Positions 7,052 to 15,195 of a stretch of 64,000 bases of DNA are shown here, piece by piece; position 1 is the stretch's first letter, and every line of letters begins with the position of its first letter. The stretch comes from Chitinophaga sp. GTDB lineage: Bacteria; Bacteroidota; Bacteroidia; Chitinophagales; Chitinophagaceae. The position numbers were made by a program, and so were the translations under genes. A model generated the notes under the pieces. It was not told the origin of the DNA. It saw only the letters and a list, made by a program, of their open reading frames with translations, and searched no databases. The stretch lies in contig NZ_JAFAIX010000014.1 in the NCBI RefSeq assembly GCF_019236475.1, forward strand, positions 62,001 to 126,000, given 5' to 3'.

Positions 7052-9288
7052 GTAGATTCTTTTTGTGAGTTAATAAAGGCTGCTTCAGCGATATACCCTA
7101 CCACCAAAATGGTAAAGGCTGCCGAAACCAGTATAGGAAACAGTTGGAATCTTAAGGCAATCGGCGATGCAAATACGCTGAAGCCCATATTAACAGCCCA
7201 TAAGGCAAATGCTAGCAACATGGCTTTTCTTAGCACGGGATTCTTATGCGCCCCCAACACCAGCATGGAAATACATCCAAACAGGAACATGGCGGTCATC
7301 ATCCCTACTATCACTGGATATGGGCTTAGAATAGGCACATCAAAGGATTTTAACCTTGTCTTCACCTTACGGTCTTTATAATTAAACCATATCTTCGCGA
7401 CCTCCGTAACACTGTCTACTCCCATATTGTACTTCTCCAGGAACTCTACTGGCGGCACATAATACTTGACGAAATTGGGCCAGAGATAATTCACGGCGAA
7501 TTCCTTCGGATACTGCTGTATGATAAATCGGCCGTATTCTGCATAGAGCGGGCCCATACTTGCCCATTTTTTATGCTGCGTGGCAGTGCTATCTTTCTTA
7601 AACTGGTTACGCATATACGTTTGGAGCGGCATATGAGGGGTCCACATATACACGGTACTAGCCTTCATGGCTTCTGATGGATAGCGGCGAACATCTCGCG
7701 TACTATCAAAATATTCTCGGATGGATTTATCCAATGCTTCAAATTTTTTCGGCACCGGTTTACGATGGGCACTATCTACATACCGATAAGCGTACATGGC
7801 GTTATTGGCCAGTTGCCATCCTGTGAATGGGGTGAACTGTTTTATATTAGTCAGTTTCTTATACTTGTTGCTCGTAAACTGTACAAATGCAAAGATGAGC
7901 AACACCGCAAAGCCCAACCCTGCCAGCTTTAACCAGAAACGCTTACTCGCCAGGATGAAACCTAACAAGGCAATTGCCGGATAAAACAAGGCATTGTAAC
8001 GAATGGTGAAGGCCAAGAACAAAACAATGCCATGCCAGAATACCAGTTTAGGCGTAGGCCGGTACATGATCCAGAACAACAAGGTGAACCAAGTCAGACT
8101 CAAAGAGAGAAACATCGTATCACTGGAAACATAGTTGCTCAGGTAAAGCAGTACCGGATTGAACAACACGAAACATACCAGTACTATCTTGGTTCCCTTT
8201 GCAGGCTTCAGGAAATAACAGAGTGTAAACACCAATGCCAGCAGGCTCGATTCCAGGAATAAATATTGCAATGCCACGAGGGCGGTATCTGATTTACAGA
8301 AAACACTGAAGAGTCGCAGGAAACGGGAATAACCTATCGGATAAGTGGCTGTATCGAAATTGTGGTAAGCCGAATCCAAATAGGCATAGGAGTCGCCATT
8401 GATAAAGGAAGCATATGGATATAAATATTTGAAGACGCTAAACTGTAGGATGATGGCTGCTATAGCACCCAGTACATACCATCTGTTGGCCGGATTTTTA
8501 AATACATATGCTGCCAGAGAGGCTTTGCTATAATCTTTATCTTTCAGTTGTTCTTTGGCGAAATTGAAATGATCTGCCACAATGATTTCCTGGCGTTCAA
8601 CCATTACATCCAGCACATTGGCGGCTGCCGCTAGCCCTGTGAGCTCCAGCTCAGAAACTGCCTGTTGCTGGAAAACCTCATCCGGCTGATGCCAGCCGTT
8701 TTCAGGAGGATTGCTGTAATAATGCATAGATACCCACACATTGCCGGTAGCCGGGTCATTACGTACTTCCAGATCCGCTGCTTTCACATCCATTTGTGCG
8801 ATGGCGATATTACAATCCTGCAAATGAAGCGGCTTCCATTCTCCCGTACGTTTGTTCAACAGGGATAATTTCTTTAGCAATACGCTAACGGTAATCAGTT
8901 GGCGGTTTTCTGGTAAAGACGCCAGCGCGATTTCTCGTGCAGCTCTTCCACTCACCTTTCGGATGTAGTCTTTATAAAACTGATCAAATCCATATTTCCC
9001 CACCGTATAGCGCACTGCTTTCTCCAGTTGCTTGGGTTTACGATGTGGGAAAACCGCAGTGCGGAGCCAGGACAGTAGCCATATCAATGCACGCCACCAT
9101 CCCAGCTTCTGCAGGTTGATGGAATTCATTTTTATCGGGTAACGATAGAACTGCTGCCTATAAAATAAATAATCTGGGGTAAGTCCGGAGGTTGCTGCTG
9201 TATCCGCACTTTCACCGGGATTTTCCGGTAAAAATGCCTCCGGATCCGTAACAGGGCCGGCATCGGACATAAATGGTTTTTTACTCAT
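7048..9288 (-). CDS. Large multi-pass membrane protein, GT-C glycosyltransferase-like with an extra N-terminal region
   Basis: 746 residues, in two parts. Residues 1-270 are mostly soluble, with an alanine/basic-rich part (HRKPKQLEKAVRYTVGKYGF) and a strand-rich part (LQDCNIAIAQMDVKAADLEV, NVWVSMHYYSNPP). From about 275 onward there are 10 or more hydrophobic segments. The first loop after the first of these reads FINGDSYAYLDSAYHNF, and an acidic pair in this place is typical of GT-C enzymes that use lipid-linked sugars; FTIRYNALFYP is another common feature of such proteins in Bacteroidota. The soluble front end is not one I recognise. It overlaps the MauE-like gene by 4 bp. Function is inferred only at the fold level. 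Confidence 0.6.
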   Translation of the reverse strand: MSKKPFMSDAGPVTDPEAFLPENPGESADTAATSGLTPDYLFYRQQFYRYPIKMNSINLQKLGWWRALIWLLSWLRTAVFPHRKPKQLEKAVRYTVGKYGFDQFYKDYIRKVSGRAAREIALASLPENRQLITVSVLLKKLSLLNKRTGEWKPLHLQDCNIAIAQMDVKAADLEVRNDPATGNVWVSMHYYSNPPENGWHQPDEVFQQQAVSELELTGLAAAANVLDVMVERQEIIVADHFNFAKEQLKDKDYSKASLAAYVFKNPANRWYVLGAIAAIILQFSVFKYLYPYASFINGDSYAYLDSAYHNFDTATYPIGYSRFLRLFSVFCKSDTALVALQYLFLESSLLALVFTLCYFLKPAKGTKIVLVCFVLFNPVLLYLSNYVSSDTMFLSLSLTWFTLLFWIMYRPTPKLVFWHGIVLFLAFTIRYNALFYPAIALLGFILASKRFWLKLAGLGFAVLLIFAFVQFTSNKYKKLTNIKQFTPFTGWQLANNAMYAYRYVDSAHRKPVPKKFEALDKSIREYFDSTRDVRRYPSEAMKASTVYMWTPHMPLQTYMRNQFKKDSTATQHKKWASMGPLYAEYGRFIIQQYPKEFAVNYLWPNFVKYYVPPVEFLEKYNMGVDSVTEVAKIWFNYKDRKVKTRLKSFDVPILSPYPVIVGMMTAMFLFGCISMLVLGAHKNPVLRKAMLLAFALWAVNMGFSVFASPIALRFQLFPILVSAAFTILVVGYIAEAAFINSQKEST

Positions 9289-9578
9289 GGGGATAAAGAT
9301 GGTAAGGCTTATAACGAATAAATATTACGCTCTTTATTGGCATTAACTGACTGTAACCAGGCGGGATCAGAAATACCGGCAGCAGTTAAGATTCAATTGT
9401 GGTATTCGTCGGTAATTTTGAGGACCGTCAGGTATATGCAATATAAAATCACTGTCTGCAACAGGAACGCAGCAACGATTTTCCTACACTGCAATAAATT
9501 TTAACATTATCCTGCACACCAAGCCCCTATTACACATGCATTTTTTTTATATTTTTACCGTTCAAGATTGGCCATACC

Positions 9579-12500
9579 ATGAGAAAAGGCAGGAGAATAT
9601 TAAGGGTGGCTGGTATAACTTTAGGTGGACTGTTACTGGTGATTATTATCGCCGCAGGCATCCTATATACCCAGCAACAACGACTCACACAACTAGCAGT
9701 AAAAGAATTAAACAAACAGTTTCGGGGAGAACTGGTATTGGGAAGCAGTAACATCAACCCATTCGCCAACTTCCCCTACATTTCCATCGTACTACACGAT
9801 GTAAAATTTTATGCCAGTAAAAAAATGGACCACCCTCCTCTCTATGAGGTGAATAAGCTGTACGTGGGGTTTAGTCTCCCCGATATCTTCCGACAACATT
9901 ACCAGGTACGTATCCTCGTGCTCAATACAGGACAAGTACATATCAACCGGGCTGCCAATGGTACCCTGGATATCGTGGAGGCACACACGCTTCCCACTGC
10001 TACCAGCGCTCCGGTAGATACCAGCACTAAGGGCGGCCTATCTATGGACCTGCGCAAAATCATCCTGAAGAATATACGCGTTACTTACCATGACGCAGGC
10101 ACCGGCTGGAATATCACCACCCAGTTGGAAAAAATCACCACTGGCTTCCATATGCATGGCGATGATGTGGCCCTAGACCTAGAAGGGAAACTACTGACAG
10201 ACATTACCAGCAAAAAAGATAGTACCCTCTTCCGCAATAAGCATATCAGCCTGGCCATTTCGGGCGATTATAATTTGGAAAAGGAATTCCTCCAGTTGAA
10301 AAAAAACAGTATCAAACTGGAAAATGCCAGTCTGGATGTACAGGGGAATGTGAGTCTCAAAGGGAAGCCTCAATTGGATCTTAGCATAAAGGGCGACCGG
10401 CCAGATCTCAACCTGTTGTTTGCATTTATACCGGAAGACATCAGCTCCAAGATGCAAAATTACCGCCGCGATGGCCGGATCTATTTTGATGGCACCATCA
10501 AAGGAGAGATCGACAAAGATCATATGCCTGCCATCACCGTTAATTTTGGTTGTGAGAATGTATGGTTCGAAAATACGCATGCCAATAGGAAACTGGATTC
10601 CCTCGGCTTCCGCGGTTACTATACCAATGGAACAGGCAGATCTCTCAAAACCTCAGAACTACACCTGCTAGACATGAACGCCAGGCCAGGAAAAGGGGTT
10701 TTTAAAGGGAACTTTATCATGCGCGATTTCACCGATCCACACGTGGTCATGCAGCTCTATTCGGAACTGAATATCCGCTATATCGGTGAATTCCTCGGTA
10801 TAAAAGACCTGGAACAAATTGAAGGAGATATTCGCCTCAATATGAATTTCCGAGAGCTGGTGGATATGCAAGTGCCAGAACAAAGTTTGGCGAAGCTGAA
10901 AGAAGGCGTGCAGAGCGAACTAACGGTGACAAACCTCGCTTTCCGCATCCCCCACTATCCCCTACCGGTGCGCAACATGAACATTCATGCCCAGGTTAAA
11001 AATGGGAGTCTGCAATTGGATACCCTCAATTTTCGTGTAGGCCAGAGCGATATTGCCGCCAGCGGCTCGCTGAGCGACTTACCAGCCATCTTTCACAAAC
11101 AGTCCAAACCTGTAAAAATTACTTTCCAGGTAAATAGTAATAAAGTATTGCCGGGAGAACTAATGCTGGCAGACACCACGCATAAACGTTTACGGGAAGA
11201 AGTGATCAGTGGCTTCAGACTAGCGGTGGCACTGGAAACGAGCGTGCAGGAAATGTTACATCCCAATCCGCTACCAAAGGGCGTGTTCCGAATTGAGGAA
11301 TTGTCGTCTTCCTTCAAACAATATCCGCATAGTCTGCACCACTTTAATGCAGACGTCAGCATTGGAGATACCAGTTTGCTCGTTAAAAATTTCTCTGGGC
11401 ATATTGATAGCAGTGATTTTGTATTCAAAGGCCGTCTGAATAATTATAACCTCTGGTTCGACAAAGTGAAGAAAGGGCGTACAGAAGTTGCCTTTGACCT
11501 GAAATCCGACCGCCTGGCCGTAAATGACCTGATCAGCAACAAGGGTCGGCAATTTATTCCGGAGGGTTACTGGTACGAACAAACGAATAACCTCTGGCTA
11601 CGGGCCAAACTGAACCTACGCTATGATACGGTATTCAAACGCGTAGATGCCCATATAGCCAATATTTCCGGCTCCTTGAAACAACACCCTATTCAACTGG
11701 AAAACATCAATGGTCGTATTCGGTACGGCACTAACAAATACCTGGTGGTAGATACCCTCAAAGGGAAAGTAGGCACTAGTGATTTTGATATCAACCTGCA
11801 TCTATACGCAGGCCCGGATCGCAATGGTAATAAGCGTAATAATCTCTTCAGCATTAAAGCCAATTATCTCAATGTGGATGAAATGATGAACTATGATTTC
11901 AGCGATCATAAAGAAGAAGAGATGGCCACTGCCGTTCGCACCACCACCAAAAGAGAGAACGACAGCATTCACAGTGCTGGTTTTAATATCTTCAAAATTA
12001 AATTCACCAATTTCGACGTACTAGCCGATGTAGGTAAAATCCGCTATCATAAGCTATCTATAAAAAATCTGAAAGCGGATGTACATATGCAAGAAGACCA
12101 GCGTATTAAAATCGACACCATCGATTTACGCATGGCAGGTGGGCATATTGGCATGCGCGGACTACTGAATGCAGCCGATCCCAAGCGACTGTATTTCCGC
12201 AGCAGTATACAATTGGATACAGTGAACTTGAGTAAGATGTTGTTGAAGTTTGACAACTTTGGTCAGGATATGGTGTTGAATAAGAACCTACAAGGCACCC
12301 TCAGTGGGCGGATTAAAAGCAATATCAAATTACATCCGGACCTCACTCCCATGCTGGATTCCACCAAAGCAAAAATGGATATCGAGATCAGGAATGGCTC
12401 GCTGATTGATTTCGGGCCTATGCAGGCAATGTCTAGCTACTTCAAGGATAAGAACCTCCGTATGATTCGCTTTGATACCTTACGGAACAAGCTCAGTTTT

Positions 12501-12800
12501 GAGGCCTCTACATTGGAATTTCCCAATATGAGTATCAATTCTTCCATTGGGTATATTGAAGTGAGTGGAAAACAATCCCTGGATATGCAGATGTCTTACC
12601 AGCTACGCGTACCCATGAAGATGGTGACCCAGGTGGGCTTCCAGGCGCTGTTCGGGCGTAAGCAGGAGGAAGTAGATGCAGATCAGGTAGACGCGATCGA
12701 AAGTGCAGAAAAAGGCAAAAAGGGTCGGTTTATGCATCTCCATATTTCTGGAACACCGGAGAAATATCACATCTCACTAGGTAAGAAAAAGAAAGCTTAA
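9579..12800 (+). CDS. AsmA-family large envelope protein
   Basis: 1073 residues with one N-terminal membrane anchor (VAGITLGGLLLVIIIAAGILY) followed directly by the AsmA-type start (VKELNKQFRGELVLGSSNIN, then FPYISIVLHDVKFYAS). The rest is a long run of beta-strand repeats typical of AsmA/TamB-like bridge proteins, and the C-terminus has the AsmA_2-type segment (LRNKLSFEASTLEFPNMSIN, DMQMSYQLRVPMKM). Such proteins are thought to carry phospholipid from the inner to the outer membrane. The gene is monocistronic: 290 bp separates it from the divergent membrane-protein gene and a stem-loop follows. Confidence 0.85.
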   Translation: MRKGRRILRVAGITLGGLLLVIIIAAGILYTQQQRLTQLAVKELNKQFRGELVLGSSNINPFANFPYISIVLHDVKFYASKKMDHPPLYEVNKLYVGFSLPDIFRQHYQVRILVLNTGQVHINRAANGTLDIVEAHTLPTATSAPVDTSTKGGLSMDLRKIILKNIRVTYHDAGTGWNITTQLEKITTGFHMHGDDVALDLEGKLLTDITSKKDSTLFRNKHISLAISGDYNLEKEFLQLKKNSIKLENASLDVQGNVSLKGKPQLDLSIKGDRPDLNLLFAFIPEDISSKMQNYRRDGRIYFDGTIKGEIDKDHMPAITVNFGCENVWFENTHANRKLDSLGFRGYYTNGTGRSLKTSELHLLDMNARPGKGVFKGNFIMRDFTDPHVVMQLYSELNIRYIGEFLGIKDLEQIEGDIRLNMNFRELVDMQVPEQSLAKLKEGVQSELTVTNLAFRIPHYPLPVRNMNIHAQVKNGSLQLDTLNFRVGQSDIAASGSLSDLPAIFHKQSKPVKITFQVNSNKVLPGELMLADTTHKRLREEVISGFRLAVALETSVQEMLHPNPLPKGVFRIEELSSSFKQYPHSLHHFNADVSIGDTSLLVKNFSGHIDSSDFVFKGRLNNYNLWFDKVKKGRTEVAFDLKSDRLAVNDLISNKGRQFIPEGYWYEQTNNLWLRAKLNLRYDTVFKRVDAHIANISGSLKQHPIQLENINGRIRYGTNKYLVVDTLKGKVGTSDFDINLHLYAGPDRNGNKRNNLFSIKANYLNVDEMMNYDFSDHKEEEMATAVRTTTKRENDSIHSAGFNIFKIKFTNFDVLADVGKIRYHKLSIKNLKADVHMQEDQRIKIDTIDLRMAGGHIGMRGLLNAADPKRLYFRSSIQLDTVNLSKMLLKFDNFGQDMVLNKNLQGTLSGRIKSNIKLHPDLTPMLDSTKAKMDIEIRNGSLIDFGPMQAMSSYFKDKNLRMIRFDTLRNKLSFEASTLEFPNMSINSSIGYIEVSGKQSLDMQMSYQLRVPMKMVTQVGFQALFGRKQEEVDADQVDAIESAEKGKKGRFMHLHISGTPEKYHISLGKKKKA

Positions 12801-12817
12801 AGGGCTTCATGATAAGC

Positions 12818-12862
12818 ATAAGGCAGATAGTATTGCATCTATTGCGATGTTATCTGCCTTAT
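12818..12862 (+). terminator. Stem-loop after the AsmA-like gene
   Basis: ATAAGGCAGATA (12818-12829) and TATCTGCCTTAT (12851-12862) are exact reverse complements around a 21-nt loop in which CATC/GATG can also pair. It starts 17 bp after the AsmA-like stop codon. There is no U-run, so Rho-independent termination is uncertain. Confidence 0.55.
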
Positions 12863-12899
12863 CCTTACATTCGTGATAGTTTCATCACTGCCCTACACC

Positions 12900-13655
12900 A
12901 TGAAAAAAATAACATTAGCCTTCATGGCATTATTCTGTGCGGCGTCCACTCACGCACAGTTTTCGTTCGGCGTCAAAGCCGGCATCGGTCATAGCTTTCA
13001 GAGTAAACCAGATAAAGAAAGTGGCCTTCAAAAAAACGATGTCCAATTCCATCCTGCCTATCAGATAGGCCTTACGGGGGAATGGCGTCTCTCTAAAGAA
13101 TTCTCCCTTATGTCTGGTCTTGTCTTCAGTTCCAAAGGAGGTAAGACGAATGCACATTACCAACATGCTATACTGACGCCAGGCAACCTGCCGTTTGTAA
13201 TGATGGCGGATTTCAAAGGAGAAAATCGCCTGAACTACCTGGAGCTCCCCATTAATATCCTCTACACGCTGCCAGTAGGGAAAGGTCATTTCTTCGCTGG
13301 CCCGGGTGGGTATATTTCCCAATTCCTCGGCGGCACCACCAAAGGGACCGTTGGTGTGACCAATATGAATGGGACCACTGGTACACCCAGTTTCACCACT
13401 GTATCAGGCGTCTATTACGGCAGCATCATTTTCCGCCCCGATGGGCCATTGCAACCAGCGCCAATAGATCAGGCCATTCAGCCTGATAATAAAGCGCATG
13501 CAGCGTCTACCGATGCAGGTGCCAACTTCACACTGGGATACAGTTTTAAAATGGGACTGCAACTCTCCCTTTGCTATAGTCATGGCTTTACGGATACCAA
13601 CTACGGGAAAAACCGGGCAGCCACTTTTAATATTGGTTACCTGATCCGAAGATAA
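12900..13655 (+). CDS. Outer-membrane beta-barrel protein (porin family)
   Basis: 251 residues from the ATG at 12900, which is chosen over one nine codons upstream because it places a clean signal peptide at the start (KKITLAFMALFCAASTHAQ). The mature protein begins FSFGVKAGIGHSF and has alternating strands such as YQIGLTGEWRLSKEFSLMSG, LNYLELPINILYTL and MGLQLSLCYSHGF, ending in an aromatic-poor strand FNIGYLIRR. This matches the small OmpA/PorT-like beta-barrel family (PF13568 type) common in Bacteroidota. Ligand or partner is not known. It is alone between two hairpins and converges on the hmu operon. Confidence 0.82.
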   Translation: MKKITLAFMALFCAASTHAQFSFGVKAGIGHSFQSKPDKESGLQKNDVQFHPAYQIGLTGEWRLSKEFSLMSGLVFSSKGGKTNAHYQHAILTPGNLPFVMMADFKGENRLNYLELPINILYTLPVGKGHFFAGPGGYISQFLGGTTKGTVGVTNMNGTTGTPSFTTVSGVYYGSIIFRPDGPLQPAPIDQAIQPDNKAHAASTDAGANFTLGYSFKMGLQLSLCYSHGFTDTNYGKNRAATFNIGYLIRR

Positions 13656-13664
13656 TTGCCAATG

Positions 13665-13702
13665 GCCTGGTTATTTCAAAGTAAGTATTGAAATAACCAG
13701 GC
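13665..13702. terminator. Bidirectional terminator-like hairpin between convergent genes
   Basis: Perfect 15-bp arms GCCTGGTTATTTCAA (13665-13679) and TTGAAATAACCAGGC (13688-13702) around the 8-nt loop AGTAAGTA. It starts 9 bp after the barrel gene stop and ends 4 bp before the stop of the last hmu gene, so it can serve both strands. Confidence 0.8.
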
Positions 13703-13706
13703 TGTA

Positions 13707-14054
13707 TTATTCATTATCAGGAATATATACAATCTCTCCATTCTCCAACTCGTAGGCCGTTCCCACCTTCTTACCATTGCCAGATGCGGCTTCTTTCTTT
13801 CCAGTAGGCGTATATTTATTGATCGTATTTCCTTTCCGGGTAATGATCTCCATGTTTTCCTTTCCTGGATTTTTCACTACTGTAAAATCCTCCTTACTAA
13901 ACATTTCTGTCATCTTATACCGACTCACCAATGCCACCATCAGCGCCACCGCAAAGACGATACTTACGTCGAACAGGTTAGCAACGGCATGTAGCGGATT
14001 GACATCTTCCTGTTCCCTGGCGGCATACCGGCGGTGATTATGCTTTGTTTTCAT
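13707..14054 (-). CDS. hmuV: DUF2149-family membrane protein (HmuV-like)
   Basis: 115 residues from the ATG at 14054 (MKTKHNHRRYAAREQED); an upstream ATG seven codons earlier lies deeper in the preceding gene. The sequence QEDVNPLHAVANLFDVSIVFAVALMVALVSRYKM is the DUF2149 signature: one membrane segment after a conserved NP...NLFDV stretch, as in ExbD/TolR-like partners. The C-terminal part is probably periplasmic. The start overlaps the end of the MotA/TolQ-type gene by 17 bp. In Hmu heme operons such a pair follows the HmuS chelatase-like gene and would supply proton-driven energy to it, though the exact role is not established. Confidence 0.78.
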   Translation of the reverse strand: MKTKHNHRRYAAREQEDVNPLHAVANLFDVSIVFAVALMVALVSRYKMTEMFSKEDFTVVKNPGKENMEIITRKGNTINKYTPTGKKEAASGNGKKVGTAYELENGEIVYIPDNE

Positions 14055-14640
14055 AAGCTGTCTGGATAATATCATTTACAAATTCCACCCGGTTCTGATC
14101 TGCGGTATACCAACGTTGTTTCGTTTGTAACAATAGGAAACCAATTGTACCTATCACAAGCCCCAGCACAGTTGTGTTAAAAGCGATCTGCATTTGCTCG
14201 CTCATCGTGGCAATATCGCCAGCAGCAAGGCCTCCCAATGCCGGACCCATAGGAATCAGCGTTCCCATCAAGCCAAGAATAGGTCCAGTCTTGCTCAATG
14301 TCCTGCATCTGTCTAGCTCCCGCTCACAGTTATTATGGAAGTCGGCCAGTAGCCTATTTCGATGAGCTTCGCTGCCGCTTCTAACAATCAGTTCATTTAT
14401 CGTAGCAGGTAATGGCCCTTCTAAGTGAGCTGTCAGTTCCGCAAATGAACGTATATGCGTATACGTTAATCCGTTCAATTTCGCATCTAGTATTTTAATT
14501 TCCTTCATGCGACGAACGTATTGGCGACTTCCATCCCATAATTGGCGGAAAGCTTGCACCAGGAAATAAATGACAGCTACCATCACTGGCACCATCAGTC
14601 CACTACTCAACCAGCATATAACTTTATCTATATATTGCAT
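14038..14640 (-). CDS. hmuU: MotA/TolQ/ExbB proton channel family protein (HmuU-like)
   Basis: 200 residues with three membrane segments. The first is near the N-terminus (GLMVPVMVAVIYFLVQAF); the two conserved late segments are TGPILGLMGTLIPMGPALGGL and IAFNTTVLGLVIGTIGFLLL, the MotA_ExbB signature with the conserved GP..GLxGTL motif. It is 11 bp from the preceding small membrane protein and overlaps the DUF2149 gene that follows. Together they resemble an ExbB/ExbD-type motor dedicated to the heme system, energising either the receptor or the HmuS protein. Confidence 0.85.
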   Translation of the reverse strand: MQYIDKVICWLSSGLMVPVMVAVIYFLVQAFRQLWDGSRQYVRRMKEIKILDAKLNGLTYTHIRSFAELTAHLEGPLPATINELIVRSGSEAHRNRLLADFHNNCERELDRCRTLSKTGPILGLMGTLIPMGPALGGLAAGDIATMSEQMQIAFNTTVLGLVIGTIGFLLLQTKQRWYTADQNRVEFVNDIIQTAYENKA

Positions 14641-14651
14641 AGTAATTCGAT

Positions 14652-15194
14652 TTAGTTAGCTATTTCAGGGATGGATGCTCCACTTATCACCGCTAAAATC
14701 CCTGACAGCATTAATAATAAATACCTCCATTCCATCCGCAGATGCATGTCTGTACACCAGGAAAAAAAAAGCGCCAATAACCAGATTGTTCCAGATACCA
14801 GGAATGCATAGCTAATGGCGATCACTTCAAATCCAAAGTTTAGCTCCCGGAAACAGTATACCTCCAGGTAGAAGAGTCCACATAACAATACCGGTGAGGG
14901 AATCAGCCACCATCGCCGAAATGTTCTTTGCTGTAGCCAGCATTTGTTTAGTTGGAGCTGGAATAAAATATCCAGTATCATCAATATGGAAAAATTCCTC
15001 CGGATACTATCCTGCTGTAGCCATTGCAAAATGGTCCTGCTATCCATTTCTATCACCAGGTAGTGTAGTAGATATAGGGAGACAGCCATTACGCCAACTG
15101 GCAACAGTCTCACTTTCCAGGAGCTGCAACAGGACAACTGTAAAGTATACAGCAGTCCCGTTACAAGTGTTAGTAATACAATCAACTGCTCCAT
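14652..15194 (-). CDS. hmuT: Small integral membrane protein in the heme operon (HmuT position)
   Basis: 180 residues with about five hydrophobic segments (for example LIVLLTLVTGLLYTL, LLPVGVMAVSLYLLHYLVI, FEVIAISYAFLVSGTIWLL and YLLLMLSGILAVISG). I do not recognise a named domain. The gene starts 1 bp after the HmuS stop codon and ends 11 bp before the MotA/TolQ-type gene, so it belongs to the same transcript. The name is given by position in the hmuSTUV order and not by sequence, so it should be read as tentative. Confidence 0.6.
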   Translation of the reverse strand: MEQLIVLLTLVTGLLYTLQLSCCSSWKVRLLPVGVMAVSLYLLHYLVIEMDSRTILQWLQQDSIRRNFSILMILDILFQLQLNKCWLQQRTFRRWWLIPSPVLLCGLFYLEVYCFRELNFGFEVIAISYAFLVSGTIWLLALFFSWCTDMHLRMEWRYLLLMLSGILAVISGASIPEIAN

Positions 15195-15195
15195 A

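Noticed and set aside
9436..9504. 22-codon plus-strand frame in the gap before the AsmA-like gene
   Set aside because: No supporting signal; ordinary chance frame in a promoter region of 290 bp.
12873..12899. Upstream start for the beta-barrel gene
   Set aside because: Adds nine residues ahead of the signal peptide without benefit; the ATG at 12900 gives a standard signal sequence.
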